Positions 43,362 through 55,415 are shown, counted from the stretch's first letter. The stretch: DNA of 64,000 nucleotides from Larimichthys crocea (GCF_000972845.2 NC_040022.1:20080713-20144712); one strand, 5' to 3'. Notes: generated by a model not told the origin, from the letters alone. Made by a program: numbers and translations.

Positions 43362-44760
43362 TGTGTGTGTGTGTCTGTGTGTGTCTGTGTCTGTGTGTGT
43401 CTGTGTCTGTGTCTGTCTGTCTGAGAGATAAGGTTCATCATTTTCTTTCCAAATAGTTTAATTTGCACTTTTGCCAAAAGCAACTTTTAAATCAGTGTAA
43501 TGTTTTATTTGAATGAGAGGATGTAAAGGAAGAGGTGTCCACAGCAGGCAGCAGAGGAACAGGAGGTCAGCATGCTGGCCGGTGTACCAATGCCATGGAG
43601 TAATAATGACTTTAATGTCCATAAAGACAAATATCAGAACATCATGTTCTGTAGAAATGACCAAACTGCTGTTAGAAAGGACGCCATGTCCTGCTGGTAC
43701 AGATATCAACAGTGACATCACCACCACACAGCTGACTGACTGAATAGTTTGTGTTCTGTATACAAAAATGTCAAAAATTGCATTTTGCATTCAACATTTC
43801 AGCTTGCTCGTGATATGTGGCACACCTAAAAAATGAGACAGACTGCCTGTGTGCTGTCATTTTGCGTGCCCTCCTGCAGGGGGCAGCAGAGCCCCACAGC
43901 AGAATTGTAAAAAGAGAGGGAGGAAATGTAGTGTGGTTCCAGGCTCTAGTCAGGCTTCCAGCTGCTGTGTTTGTCTTCTGTTGCCACCTCTCCAACTTTC
44001 CACCTGTGCTGCCACAGATGACACAACACACAGCAGCATAAATCCAACATGTCAATTCAAGGGCCTGATCAGATTTTGGATTATCCACTGCAGACTGTGC
44101 CTATGCTAGCTGAATGATACATGTTACATGAATGTCCACCTGCTAGTGCAGAATTCAGGGCAGCAGAACTTGTTTCTGTGTTTGCACATTTCAACATTTG
44201 ATCATTTGGCAGCATGTTGGCTTGATGTTCATTGTTTTTGGTGATAGGTTGGACTGCATTCTGGTACTAATGTATTCTTCTCATTCTTTTAGTTTTTACA
44301 TGAACAGTGTCAGTGTCTAACATGTGCTCAGATGTTTTGTATCATGCTGTGAGTACACATCAGATAAACATTCGGTCTAACAAAATAATCCTAACTCAAG
44401 GTTCACTTACTAGCTTTCTCTAGACCTGTCAGATAATGGTGGATGGTATCTTCAGTCACTAACCACGGCAGGTGGGGGTGAAATGGTAACCCGTTTCTTG
44501 ATTGGTCTCTTTGACTTCTGGTCCATGACCTTTGACCCCTTTCCAATAGACTGTGAGCAGTTGTAATCTGATGTTCACAGACAGCTCATATTGTCATTCA
44601 GTATTTTGTCCAGACTCCTTTTCATTTCATTTATGTGTGATGTCAAGATTATGTCATATACCACATTCTGGAAAGAGCTGAGAGGTGGACCTTGAGGTTG
44701 TAGTGGAGGGGAAGCATCGTTCTTTCACTTCTGAAGGTGTTTAATATTTTTATATAGCCC
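43226..44760 (+). other. rras: rras 3' untranslated region and downstream DNA
   Basis: A (GT)n/(GTCT)n microsatellite lies at 43313-43421, 90 bp after the stop. The end of the transcript cannot be placed. No other gene is seen. Confidence 0.5.
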
Positions 44761-45732
44761 AGCATTTCATTTTAATATAGCCCTCCTCTCTTCTGCATAG
44801 CATTTCTCAAAAAGAATGTGTTCCAGTGTTTATTAATATAATAGGAGTACAGGGTGTTTTTTGCCACTATTTTGTCATAATGTGGACTGCAGTCACTCCG
44901 ACTGTGCAGTAGTTCCAACCAACCAGTAGAGAACAGTATTGCAGCAGCAGGGCTGAGCAGCCAGCAGTCCTCCACAGCGCCACACAGACAGGCATGGCCA
45001 AATTGTTGTGGTTAGAGCACACATCAAACCAAAGAAGGCTTATTCAGGGGTTGTGTTGTGTCCCTGTGCCCTGATGTGTGTTCTTTTATTGGCAGTGAGA
45101 CAATCACAGACATGAGTCCACTTCACATGATTCACACCAAAAGAATTTATCAAGTTCACCTGCGAAATGCCCCAAAAAAAATCTTGCAGTACTCTTCCAC
45201 ATATCCAGTTTTATATTTCCCATTTTAATGCTTTGGGCACTTTGGTTTCACTTCTGTTTCTTTTAATAAGAATTCATATTTATATCTACCTTACAATCTG
45301 CAATTCACTTTATCAGATTTATACTGAAATGAAAGTCAAATCACTTTTATACATCATTAAAATATATACCCAAATATTTCTTTCTGTTGTGTGACTGATT
45401 TTGGATTTTGTTGTGTCAGATATTGGCTCATGAACAAGATTAGATGTTTTACATCGAATCTACTAATGCAGTGGAGCAGGAGAGCACCATTTTACATATA
45501 AACACAAGAGATACAACATATTGAATACCTTCCTGATGGAACTAAATGATAATTGTAATAATACCATCATGCCAGTGTGCAAGCTTTGGGATGACTTGGG
45601 CAGAGGCTACACAAATCACCCTCAACTCCGTCCATAGCACAAATTTAAGACTAGCTGTGTGTTTTAAGTGAGAGCTGAACAGTGTGAACTTACATTACAC
45701 TGCTTTAGTTTCAGCAATGTGCAATCAACTGG

Positions 45733-45826
<94 letters not shown>

Positions 45827-46150
45827 TTGCAACTGGACAAAACAAGTAAACTAAGCCAGGGTGTAGTGAGTTGACAGTGAGACAGGAAGCAGACACAGGT
45901 TTGTGGAGGTTCCTCCCTCCAGCTGGTATGCTGTCAAACAGGTTTGTGATGTGACATTTCACTGGGAAAACAGCACAACGTTTTGTAGCCTGACGCTTTA
46001 GCACAAAAAGTGAGCATTAAGGAGATTAGTTTGAAGAAGTATTGGTGCCTCCATGTTTCTCATGTTTCTGAAAATCAGAAGAATAACTTCTCTTTTTCTC
46101 CTGGAAAGTTCAGACTGACGGACCAAACTGCAGCCAAGTGAGGAGGTGAG
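44761..46150. other. Intergenic DNA before prrg2
   Basis: Contains a long (CT)n(CA)n microsatellite at 45736-45826. The last 100 bp end in a good donor-like ACAG|gtgagt at 46158-46159, possibly a non-coding prrg2 exon. Confidence 0.5.
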
Positions 46151-46280
46151 GTGAGACAGGTGAGTGTTAGAGGCTCATCCTCTACCTACTCTGGCCTCTG
46201 GACACAACCATTGGAACACTATCGACAGGAGCCCTCCTAGTCTTTTTCTGTGTATTTTTTTTTTTTTTTTTTTTGCTTCA

Positions 46281-46365
46281 ATGACTGCCACATCAGTAGT
46301 GTGGATTACCGTGCTGTCCCTGGTGCAGCTGACCCACTGCTCTGTCACCTCCAGACACACTCCAG
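46281..46365 (+). CDS. prrg2: prrg2 exon 1 (signal peptide)
   Basis: Encodes MTATSVVWITVLSLVQLTHC then SVTSRHTP plus one base before gtaaac. It has a hydrophobic secretion-signal core. Confidence 0.75.
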
Positions 46366-49300
46366 GTAAACCACACCTCTCCTCACTCAGAATTCACACA
46401 CTGCACTCACCGCAGAAAAAACAGTTGGCTGACATGTTTGTAGATAATTGTCTGTGTGTTCACATTTAGTCTGAACTCATTAGTTCACAATCTAAACACT
46501 AACACATTTAAAATAGATACAGAAGTGCACATAAGGGTTATGTATGAATTCTTAAAAAACACACACAAAAAAATAATTTTAATTTTAATTAAATTTTTGA
46601 ACATTTAAAGGTTGAATCAGTTTTTCTTTTTTGGAATTTTATTTATGGTTCATTGTTATAAAATAAAGTTATCCTTATGGTGTTTGCTGCTGCATACATT
46701 GAATATACCTGTTATGACACAGTTACCTATGATAGTAGTTAGAAGTTCAATCAGTAGTTGGAAGTTCAGTCAGCACATATTTTTCATTGCTTTGCAGTCA
46801 CAAGCTTCAGGTCGGGTTAGTTGAGTTACTTTACATTTTAGTCCTTGAAGCAGCTGAACATTTCCTGTGGCCCATTAGTTCCCACTGAAGACAGATTTTT
46901 AAAAATGAGAAATTGAGTTTCAATTTCTAAAGGCTCAGTGATTTCATTAAACAGCTGGTCGTTTTTAGTCAATTTTATTCAAACAGAGGGCAGTAGAGCA
47001 TTCAGGGACTTGACTGCTGTCGATTAATCCACATTTGAAGGTTTGAGGCAACAGGACAGTGTGTGGGACTGAATCAGAATACAATGTGTGTGTTCATTTA
47101 TGTATTGAAGTGCAAGAAGGAAGAAGATGTATACAAAATATTTTTCCCAATCATAATATTTCTTAATAGTATTCCTGTATTGGTTTACAGTGTGTGTGAG
47201 TTCAGGTGTTCTCCATCAGTGTATGTGGCCTGTGCTCTGCAGGAGATCCAGTGTTGGTGGACGAGCAGTCAGCGACCTCCTTCCTGTCACGCTCGCTACT
47301 CTATAACAGCTGGGACTTTGAGCTGGTGGTGCCTGACAGTCTAGAGAGGGAGTGTAAAGAAGAGATGTGCAGCTATGAGGAGGCAAGAGAGGTGTTTGAG
47401 GACGACGTTCAGACGGTAACACTGCTGGCAGCAACTGTCTCTTCATTGAACACACATTTAAATGTAGAATTGTACAGTTTACCTATGGACACAGGGAGAA
47501 TCTCCTTTCAAACCTGATTTTGGTGAAGTTGATGTTGCCTGAGCATTTCTGTTCAGGACATTGTTTGATTCTTGTGTGAACACTGACGAGAATCTTTTGA
47601 AGGGAACTAGAAATCATTGCATTAAATGCCTCTCACTTTCATTATTACTTGTTGCATTTGTGGTCTTTTATCTTGAAATTTTATTTAAACATGCAATGAA
47701 GACACGTCCACATTGGCTTCAATGAGATGTCCTGTCGTATCCACTTCTTTTCTTCTATTTTAATGAAGCTATGTCATTAAATCTTCTTCTGTTTTCATTT
47801 TTAGGAAATATTTTGGTCCCAGTATTCCGACAGTCAAGGTAAAGTTTTAAAAGATGAATATCATCCAATATTGAAGCCTTGCAGTGGGCTCATTCAGCAG
47901 AATGTAGTGCTTTCACATAGGAAATACATGTGTAATAATAAATACATTCTCATTATAATTAACATTATAATTATCACTAATATTTTATTATGCATATCTT
48001 CCAGGTTAAAGGCTCATTTGGAGATACTATTGAATGCTTCAACAGAAATTATGAAACTATACAAGCATTTTAAAGTCAGCTGTACTTCACAGTAACATAC
48101 AATGTTGTCAGAATACATATTTTATTACAGAACAGGTGATGTGTGCATGCTACGCTGCAAACTTTAGTTTAGAACTCAACAGTGTAGCAGGTGTCATATT
48201 CAGAGCTGCATTGGGTTTCACTGATCACAAAAGTCGAGTAGACCAACAGGAGACAGTATGCCTAAATGAAGTTATCTCTATAGTGATTAGTGACTGATGA
48301 GCTGACCAACTGTTAATGATGTTTGTCTTTGAAGCATATGCACCCAGAGTAGATGTGTCAGGCCTTGTGGCAGGGATCCTGGCTGTCCTCATGTCTGCTG
48401 CTATTGCAACTGTGCTGGGAATCTACTGCTACAAAACCAAGATGAAGGGTGGACGGAGGTCAGCCCAGTAAGTTTACTCTCAAGTCTAGCTGAGCAAGGG
48501 ATGTAAAATAAATGTTGACATGGTTCAACGGGCTCAGACCAAAACATTTTTACACTACTGGCCATTAGAATTGGTATGCATACTCATGTCCCTTTGATGA
48601 TATCTAACTTCTTTAGTGACCCCTCTCACCTTCTGTTAACACCCAGAATTTTCATTTGAAAATAAATCACCAGATGAAATTCACTGAACATGTTCATAGT
48701 CCCTGGGGATAAATCAAGGTGTAGAAGAAGGCCACGTGTCTGACTGAGACACCTGAAAGGACTTGTATTGTAAGAAGATAGTCAGTGGGCAAGATACTGA
48801 ACTCCAAATTGCTCCTGAAGGCTGTGCCATCAGTATGTGAATGTGTATGAATGGTTATCTCAAACTGATGAGCAGTTGGCACCTTGCATGGCAGCCAATG
48901 CCATCAGTGTGTGAATGTGTGTTAATGGGTGAATGAGATATGTAGTGTAAAAGTGCTTTGAGAGGTCAGAAGACTAGAAAGGTGTTATATAAGTACAGTC
49001 CATTTACCATTTACAAGAAGACAAAGTAACTGTCCTTCAGAGGGAAAATCTGTTTCTTTGTGAGGATAAATCATGAATGAATTATGATGTGTCTCCTATA
49101 CTTTTCTTGCGTTTTTGACTTTGACTTTGTTAATTCCATTGAAGTGACAGACATTAGATATGGTGATGTTTTCTGTTAAACAACTTTTAACAAGACTTTT
49201 AACTTCTAAATGCAACTTTTAAAAGTGAGTATTTATGCAAGTTAGTAATTCCATTTTCAGAGTGTAATCCCACTGTGGTAAACATGGACAGCTGTACTGG

Positions 49301-50810
49301 AGTATTTGTTCTGATTACATTACTAATGATCAAAAACTAGCGAGTCAACAACTTTGCTAACAGCCAGTCATCAACCAGGTCCCCAGCAGCAGACCCAGCA
49401 GCAGCTGATATCACTGACTAGTCCAGCAGCAGTCAGCCCAGCTCGGCGTCTGTCTTTCAGCCTTTTATTTCACCAAGCTCTCACCAACCACTAAAAGTCA
49501 GTCCCACATTTACTCTTGTCCGGCGGCTTCTTGCTTGCTCACTCTCAACGTTTCTCTTCTTAGCCTCCCCAGTCTATGTCATCTTCACCTCTGCTATGCT
49601 CTGCCTCTGTTCAGCTCAGTTATGTTGCTTGGTACTTTGAGCTCACAGTCTTGGCAGCACGGCTAACTAACTAAGCTAATATTAGTTAACATCTGCTATA
49701 GGACATAGCAGTTTACTTCACTGTCCATCATAAACTCTGAAAATCACAGAGAGTTGAGGTGGAATGTATGTGTGCTGATCCAGAGCTCCGGTGAGGATGG
49801 CAGCAGATGGGCGTCCAGCCGCAGAGTCAGTGCCCCTGGCAGGGATCATTGCACCAGGTCTACCCAGCTACAGTGAGGTTCTAGCCCGAAGTGGGCAGCA
49901 TGATGCCCCACCACCTCCATATTCAGGGTAAGTGGATGCTCCAGTATGCACATGCACTTTACATGAATCCAGGACAATGTCTGATTCAGCCAAACTCCTA
50001 CGAAATGAAAAAGTATACAGGAGTAAACCTGAAAAGTATTTTTTATTTCTTTTTTTTTTACTTTGTAAAAAAGAAACACCTTTTGTGTTTGTTCATTGCA
50101 AGTTTATTTCAGTGAAAGAGAAGCACCTGGATATTCATTACCTCACCACCTAGGCCTCCACCATCATCTACACAGCAGGTTACATCATCAAACATCAGAG
50201 CAACATAATGATGCTACTTATATATCAACATAAACACACCTCATATGAGGCGGTTGGTAGCATAGTGGGTTAAGCGATCGCCCCGTATGTGGTGGCTACA
50301 GTCCTCGCTGCAGCCGGCCCCGGTTCTAATCCCGCATCGGACGGCTAATTTACTGCGTGTCACTCCCCCTCTCTCTACCCCCTGCTTCCTGTGTATCCTC
50401 AGCTGTACTATCATAAAAGGCCAAAAAAAAAATCTTTTAAAAAAAACACACCTCATGTAGAATCAATAGAACAAAGAAGCATTCAAACCAAAAACTAACC
50501 ACAGTTAGACATTTTTAAAGTATTTTTGTGTTTCTTACAATATATTCTTCCAAAATAGCATTATTCAAGACCATGTTGTTTGTTTGTGGTTTAATAAATG
50601 CAACATGCTTCCTTAAAACCTTTTTAACACAATTTTCTTAACAAAATATATAAGCTTAAACAAAAACATGTCAGATAAAACTAATCTGACATTTTGACTA
50701 AGCTCACAGAAAAGGCAGAGCTGGTCTACTACCTCTTTTCACTTGGCTTCTGGAAGCAGCTGAACAGCCTTCACAATTTTTCTGTCTGTTGAACTCTCTG
50801 GATCTGGAGC

Positions 50811-50857
<47 letters not shown>

Positions 50858-51029
50858 TAGTTGCAGCTTGGACGGGTTCAGTCTATTTTTTGCCAACAGC
50901 TAATGAGACAGAATCTTTTTGAACACAGACTGTTGGACTACGTCTATAAGAAACCTCACAAAGATCTTTTCTCTCTTTGGCCACAGGGGTACGCCATCAG
51001 AGGCCGCTGATCCAGGAGACAACGAATGA
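46281..51029 (+). CDS. prrg2: Transmembrane gamma-carboxyglutamic acid protein 2 (proline-rich Gla protein)
   Basis: Single-pass membrane protein whose Gla domain is carboxylated by the vitamin K-dependent carboxylase and binds calcium. Six exons (46281-46365, 47243-47415, 47805-47838, 48335-48467, 49784-49927, 50987-51029) total 612 nt, 203 residues. The signal peptide is about residues 1-20. The Gla domain is about 46-92, with ERECKEEMCSYEEAREVFED including the Cys66/Cys71 pair and the FW after it. The transmembrane segment is about 106-130. The cytoplasmic tail carries LPSY (168-171) and PPPY (185-188), WW-domain ligands typical of PRRG proteins. The genomic position between RRAS and PRR12 supports PRRG2 over its paralogues. 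The start is uncertain: the poly-T tract just before it and CATCAG at 46291-46296 would also fit an acceptor inside the first exon. Confidence 0.9.
46366..47242 (+). other. prrg2 intron 1
   Basis: No element was recognised. The acceptor CTCTGCAG is at 47242. Confidence 0.6.
47243..47415 (+). CDS. prrg2: prrg2 exon 2 (Gla domain)
   Basis: Encodes DPVLVDEQSATSFLSRSLLY, the propeptide, and the glutamate-rich Gla domain to FEDDVQT. It is phase 0 at its end, ACG|gtaaca. Confidence 0.95.
47416..47804 (+). other. prrg2 intron 2
   Basis: No element was recognised. Confidence 0.6.
47805..47838 (+). CDS. prrg2: prrg2 exon 3 (34 nt)
   Basis: Encodes EIFWSQYSDSQ, the aromatic stack that closes the Gla domain. 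It is too short to stand out as an open frame, but the frame and TTTTTAG/gtaaag sites fit. Confidence 0.9.
47839..48334 (+). other. prrg2 intron 3
   Basis: AT-rich. No element was recognised. Confidence 0.6.
48335..48467 (+). CDS. prrg2: prrg2 exon 4 (transmembrane segment)
   Basis: Encodes AYAPRVDVSGLVAGILAVLM then SAAIATVLGIYCYKTKMKGG and RRSA. It is a hydrophobic helix followed by a basic stop-transfer stretch. Confidence 0.93.
48468..49783 (+). other. prrg2 intron 4
   Basis: Contains a SINE-like copy at about 48775-49015. The remainder was not recognised. Confidence 0.6.
48775..49015 (+). repeat. tRNA-like SINE family copy, 3' part
   Basis: Has GGGCAAGATACTGAACTCC, CTGATGAGCAGTTGGCACCT and the tail AGTGCTTTGAGAGGTCAGAA to AAGTACAGTCCATTTACC. 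It is the same family as 19060-19350. Confidence 0.7.
49784..49927 (+). CDS. prrg2: prrg2 exon 5 (cytoplasmic tail)
   Basis: Encodes APVRMAADGRPAAESVPLAG then IIAPGLPSYSEVL and DAPPPPYSG. Both PY-type motifs are in this exon. Confidence 0.92.
49928..50986 (+). other. prrg2 intron 5
   Basis: Contains a tRNA-derived SINE at 50245-50443 and a (GT)n run at about 50815-50855. The acceptor GGCCACAG is at 50986. Confidence 0.7.
50245..50443 (+). mobile_element. tRNA-derived SINE with 13-bp target duplication
   Basis: The tRNA-like head has an A box (GGTAGCATAGTGGGTTAAGC) and a B box (GGTTCTAATCCC, near the consensus GGTTCGAATCC). The body CACTCCCCCTCTCTCTACC leads to an A-rich tail. AAACACACCTCAT is found on both sides (50232-50244 and 50444-50456), a perfect target duplication left by LINE-driven insertion. 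Confidence 0.85.
50987..51029 (+). CDS. prrg2: prrg2 exon 6
   Basis: Encodes GTPSEAADPGDNE and TGA at 51027-51029. The first base completes a Gly codon. Confidence 0.88.
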
Positions 51030-51340
51030 GAGGACTGGCAGAGCCTCTTCATTGTGTTTGACAGGCACTGTTGGTTTGAGTGAATATTGCATGCATTTTG
51101 ATATACTGTATTTATGAGTGAAGTTAAGTCATGATCCCCGAGACGACGGCTCTGACAGTATGATCTGCATATTGTCTGGGAAATAGTCTGATGCTTTAAA
51201 GTGGGTGCAGCTGAGGGTGGGTATCATTTTAGTGGTTACACAGTGTTGTGTTTGTAGGCTAACAAAAGACAATTCACATCACTTCTTCATGGAACACTGA
51301 CATGTTTTATAAAATAAATCACAGAACCATGACATGTCTC
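51030..51340 (+). other. prrg2: prrg2 3' untranslated region
   Basis: Ends at a clear AATAAA at 51313-51318. Cleavage is expected about 20 bp later. Confidence 0.75.
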
Positions 51341-52011
51341 CAGTCATTTATGAATCTATTGTAGTTGTATTGTAGTCAGCAGAGAGCAGTCCATGTGTGT
51401 GTGTGTGTGGTGAACACAGCAGCATGTCACCACATCTTTCTTTACATGCTGTAACTTGTGTGTTTGTTGTTTATCTTCTCTTCTCATACCAGACTCAATG
51501 TTACTGTCTTCCACAATGCAACACCACACTGCACCGCTGTGCAAGACAAATGTGTGTGTGAGAACTTGGGAGGGAAGGAGAGGATGAACGCCAGCCCAGT
51601 CATCCCTCTTAAAAATGGCGTCTTGTGAACAAAATGAGCGAAAATAGCTTTAGTGTGCAGTGAGTGAGCGGGAGGAGAGGACAGAAGGACAGGAGGAGAG
51701 CAGAGGAGGTGCACGGATCCCTGTGAACACAGCTGCGTTTATTAAAGCTGCTGAAGATCGTAGAGCATCTGTTCTACTGCCCATCAGATTAACACAGGAG
51801 ACAATAGACAGTGAAATATATGGGGAGAGGAGGGAGGAGGTGCTCCTGGTTGCTGTGACCACCCTCCCCTCCTGCTTCTCCTCCCTCCATTCCTCCCAGT
51901 CTACAGGCTCGTCAAGCGGAGAAATAAACAGAAGCGAGCGGAGAGACGAGAAGACATTCCTCCGTCCCCTCCCCCTCGCTATCTGCCCATCTTCATCCAG
52001 CCCTTTCTTTC
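51341..52011 (+). promoter_or_regulatory. prr12: Inferred prr12 promoter and 5' untranslated region
   Basis: Only about 690 bp separate the prrg2 poly(A) signal from the prr12 ATG. The last 350 bp are GA-rich and then CT-rich. The transcription start is not visible. A 172-codon frame from 51660 runs across the prr12 ATG in another frame and is not considered coding. Confidence 0.5.
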
Positions 52012-52094
52012 ATGGAGAGGAATTACCCCGCTGCAGGATTCGGAGACCTAGGGGCTGGGACGGGATGGAGTTACGACAGATCGGCCAAAGCAAG
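52012..52094 (+). CDS. prr12: Proline-rich protein 12, first coding exon
   Basis: Encodes [20 protein letters not shown] then YDRSAKA, plus two bases before a strong donor, AG|gtaagc. As recalled, the start of mammalian PRR12 is nearly the same (M-D-RNYP-S-AGFGD..GAG.GWSYERSAKAS). PRR12 is a large nuclear protein with a C-terminal DNA-binding-like region, essential for neural development in mammals. Its large second exon was not found in the remaining 11.9 kb, so the window ends inside intron 1. Synteny with RRAS and PRRG2 supports the call. It is too short to be noticed as an open frame. Confidence 0.85.
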
Positions 52095-53403
52095 GTAAGC
52101 TTCAGCGGGCTGAGCATGGGTACCCACAGGCTCCTCTGGGCGCACAGTGTGCAGAAACTGCCTCTAACAATACCATGATGGGCACAGCGCTGCCTGCGCC
52201 TCTGCATTCAGCCAGGCTGCATGGTGCTGCTACATGGCCACCAGTTTCAGATACAGCCAGCCGTATTGTCATTTAGCGGAGGAGGAGGAGGGGGGCTGTC
52301 TCCAAAATGCATGGAATGCGATGGAAGGTTAATGGTGATACGGAGAAACGAAGGGGGATGGGTCGCTGGGAGTGATATTTTCAAAAAGCAAAGATCGCAT
52401 CCAGGTTCTAGCACTGCATTGTCTGCGCTGCAGCTTTGTCTTCCTCTGTGCTTCTCACATGCATGGCAGGACAGTGGCTGCTTTACAGCACGCTTCTAAC
52501 TGGCTTCAGTCTCCAAATGGAAGTGATGCCTGTCACGTGAACAGTCAGGTAAACTTCCAGCTTCTCTTTTATTCACTCACTCTGTACAAACGCCGTCTTT
52601 AATGATGTTCAACTCAAAACCTAACTGTTCCCGGAGTTCAGTGTGGGAACTCAAACGTCCCTGCTGCTGTCAATCAACTTGTTGGGCTCGAGCCTCTTTA
52701 AAAGGTGACATTCTGTCTTGTTAGTAAACAGTACTGTACGAGAAGACCACGTGACAGACAAACTGTCACCGAAGGACCCGTCAGCTGATGGAGTTAACGT
52801 TTGTAACTGCACGCTGACATGCAGTAACATTGCGTTACAGTTAGCTTAGCTCCGTACATGTTTGGTTACCGTGTGACACACACACTGCACACAGTGTCAT
52901 CAAACGCGCTCCTACATGCTCGTCAATAGCCACACTGTGGCCGTGTCGAAGCTGCTGCTGTTCACAAACGTCACATGAAGTGTCTGTTCCTCCCGCCGCA
53001 CTGTTGTGTGTTGGAATTGCGGCCTAAAGTTACCTAGCTCCTGTTAGCTTTGCTCCACGTTAGCGGTCGCCTTGACAACCAGTCTACCGTCAGAGTGCAT
53101 GAGTTGAGTCTGTGGAGCAAATGTTAATGTAGGCGCGTGCACGCTTTTCTTTCTACTACAACCAGAACATGTGTGTCTGGAGGTGATGACGTGAGCTCAG
53201 CTCTGATATTTGAGTTAGCTAGTTAATGCACAACCAAAGAATCTCTGCACAAACTCAGAGTCAGAGATCGTGTCAGTGAAGCTCAGCTGAGTGTTCATTG
53301 TTCTCACAGAGGTCTTGACCTGACTGCAGTCAGTCCTTGTAACTTACTTGAGGGAAAGCATTACCTTCAGTGGCATCTGGTACTTAGGTGAATTGTTCTC
53401 TTG
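52095..53403 (+). other. prr12 intron 1, unique part
   Basis: The first 450 bp are GC-richer than the rest. No exon or element was recognised. Confidence 0.5.
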
Positions 53404-53735
53404 ACAGATGAATCCTGGTTTACACTCTACTGGGCTGATGTTTTTGGTGTTGTATTGGCGAGTGGTTTGTTAATGTCAGCATTGTAAACAGAGTACCCCA
53501 TGGTGGTGGTAGGACTATGGTCTGGGCAGGCAAAAACAACAAACACAGGAGCATTTTGTTGACTCTAATGTACAGCGATACCACAATGAGATCTTGAGGC
53601 CCATTGTCGGGCCACTGTCCACTGTCACTGCCCCATGTTGCAGCATGATAATACATAGCCCCATGTTGTACACAATTCCTGAAAGCTGAAAACATCCCAG
53701 TTCTTGCATGACCTCTGTACTCATCAGATACGGGG
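53404..53735 (+). pseudogene. Tc1/mariner transposase remnant
   Basis: Decayed frames read DESWFTLYWADV, then GGGRTMVWAGK and TQFLKAENIPVLA. These match in order the Tc1 transposase phrases SRFTLYRADG, GGGSVMVWAG and QFLEAENIPVL. Stops and frameshifts are frequent. No terminal repeats were identified, so this is an old fragment. Confidence 0.75.
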
Positions 53736-53737
53736 TG

Positions 53738-53845
53738 ACTGTAACTCAGGATCAGATGAACGGTGGTTCGATCCCCGGCTCCTCCAGTCTGCATGTCGTA
53801 GTGTCCTTGGGCAAGATACTGAACCCCAAATTGCTTTACACCAAC
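53738..53845 (+). repeat. tRNA-like SINE family copy, head
   Basis: Starts near TGTAACTCAGGATCAGATGA and has a good B box GGTTCGATCCC, then CTTGGGCAAGATACTGAACC. It is the best-preserved head of this family in the window. Confidence 0.7.
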
Positions 53846-53849
53846 CACT

Positions 53850-54384
53850 CAGTTGTAGACTCATGATGAACATTCTTTCTCCTTCCTGAATATGTATAAA
53901 GAACAGAATCAAAAATAGGCACAAATATAAATTCACTGGTGACACTGACATTACTAAATATTTTTTCAGTTTCTATGTCTTGCCCACAAGTTGAGAATTT
54001 ACATGTGGTGGTGGGTGGTGCGTGTGATGGAGCGGTACAGGTGGGTGGTATGACCTAAAATTTATGTCACAATATTTTGTTGTTATTTTTGTACAGTGAC
54101 ACAATAAAAATGAGACTCTACTCAATGCAAGATTGCAATCTTGTGATTACTACTTTTCATTCTAGCAGCAGTGTAAGTGAAGTCATCTTCAGCAAACCTG
54201 ATCGATGGGTTTGGCTCCAGTTGGTAATGGAGTGTAGGCCTACATGTGTTGGGATGGAGCAGCCTGCCTCCTAATGTGGGTTAATAATAAAACACACATT
54301 TGTGCTTTTAATTTGAAAGAACAGATTACCATGTTTCCAGTAGGTTCTGTTTTATTTCACTATTTCAATTATGGTTAATCACGA

Positions 54385-54421
<37 letters not shown>

Positions 54422-54684
54422 AAAGACAAGTCTTTCAAAATAAGAGTCCCTTCAAAATAATAGCCCATTAAAAAGGCAATGATGACACAGCTTGTTGTAT
54501 TAATACTAAATTTGCTGAGCGTACAGACAGGACAGACACACACACTCTGACACACACACAAACAGACAGGACAAGCACACATACATACAGACACAAGACC
54601 ACACAAGCACACACAAACACACACGCACACAAACAAGACAAAAGTATTTCAAAATAAGAGTCCCTTCAAACTAAGAGCTCATTA
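53850..54684. other. prr12 intron 1, repeat-rich
   Basis: Contains CA microsatellites (54389-54418 and 54535-54640). A short extra piece of the inverted-arm repeat (CATTAAAAAGGCAATGATGA) lies at about 54467-54525, as a direct copy of 54684-54740. Confidence 0.6.
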
Positions 54685-55415
54685 AAAAGGCAATGATGAC
54701 ACAGCTTGTTGTATTAATACTGAATTTGCTGAGTGTCAATAATAATGTATGGCGGCGATGGGGCATATTCAAGATTTCTTTAGAAATGTTTCTATTTTTC
54801 TTATTATTCTTCCGTACATTTTTTGGTCGTCTTCTCCGCCTGCAGTTTTGGTCGCACATACACAAAAAAGGTATCAAAATGACCGACTTGGCCAGATTAG
54901 TATGCTATGACTTTCCTAAGCGTTTCGGAAAACGGTGTGCCTAAAAATTGCCAAAAAATTAATGGGTTTGTATTGGTAGAATGTTCCAGAGCTAGAGTGC
55001 GTGACATCATAGCTAGAGTGGAGAGGGAGAGAAAAATTTCATCAAAAAATAAATTTGCTCCACAAATGTCATAAATTATAGCTAGAAACATAGGAAAATT
55101 TGTCATCTCACTCATATTCATCTGCTAAAGCTGTCAGATATATAGTTTGGTTGTGGGATGCAAAGATGTGACAGTAACACGCACCCACTGTCCCATCTAC
55201 TCCCATGTAATTTCTAAAAGGAGCACGGAGTAGCTGTTCTTTCTCAAATTCCCGAGGTCAGAGTTTTTTTTAACATTTAGCCCTCAAACTCGACACAGAA
55301 CTGGTCGACAAGATGAGGATGCTCATGGTCATTCGGCTTTTGGATACGCCACACGGTCTGGCATTTTTGGCCACCTGTTCGAGGGGGTTAATTTAGAGAT
55401 TTTCGGTGTCGCATG
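54685..55415 (+). repeat. Left arm of a 750-bp inverted repeat
   Basis: Blocks AAAAAGGCAATGATGACACA, GTCGCACATACACAAAA, ACATCATAGCTAGAGTG and CTGGCATTTTTGGCCACC occur in the same order on the opposite strand at 60411-61185. The arms have diverged by many indels. Confidence 0.8.

Noticed and set aside
51660..52178. 172-codon open frame as a gene
   Set aside because: It overlaps prr12 exon 1 in another frame, is low in complexity (Ser/Glu/Arg), and reads through the strong donor at 52095.
53738..53845. A functional tRNA gene
   Set aside because: A B box is present, but the cloverleaf stems do not form and several copies share the same non-tRNA body, so it is a SINE-like repeat.
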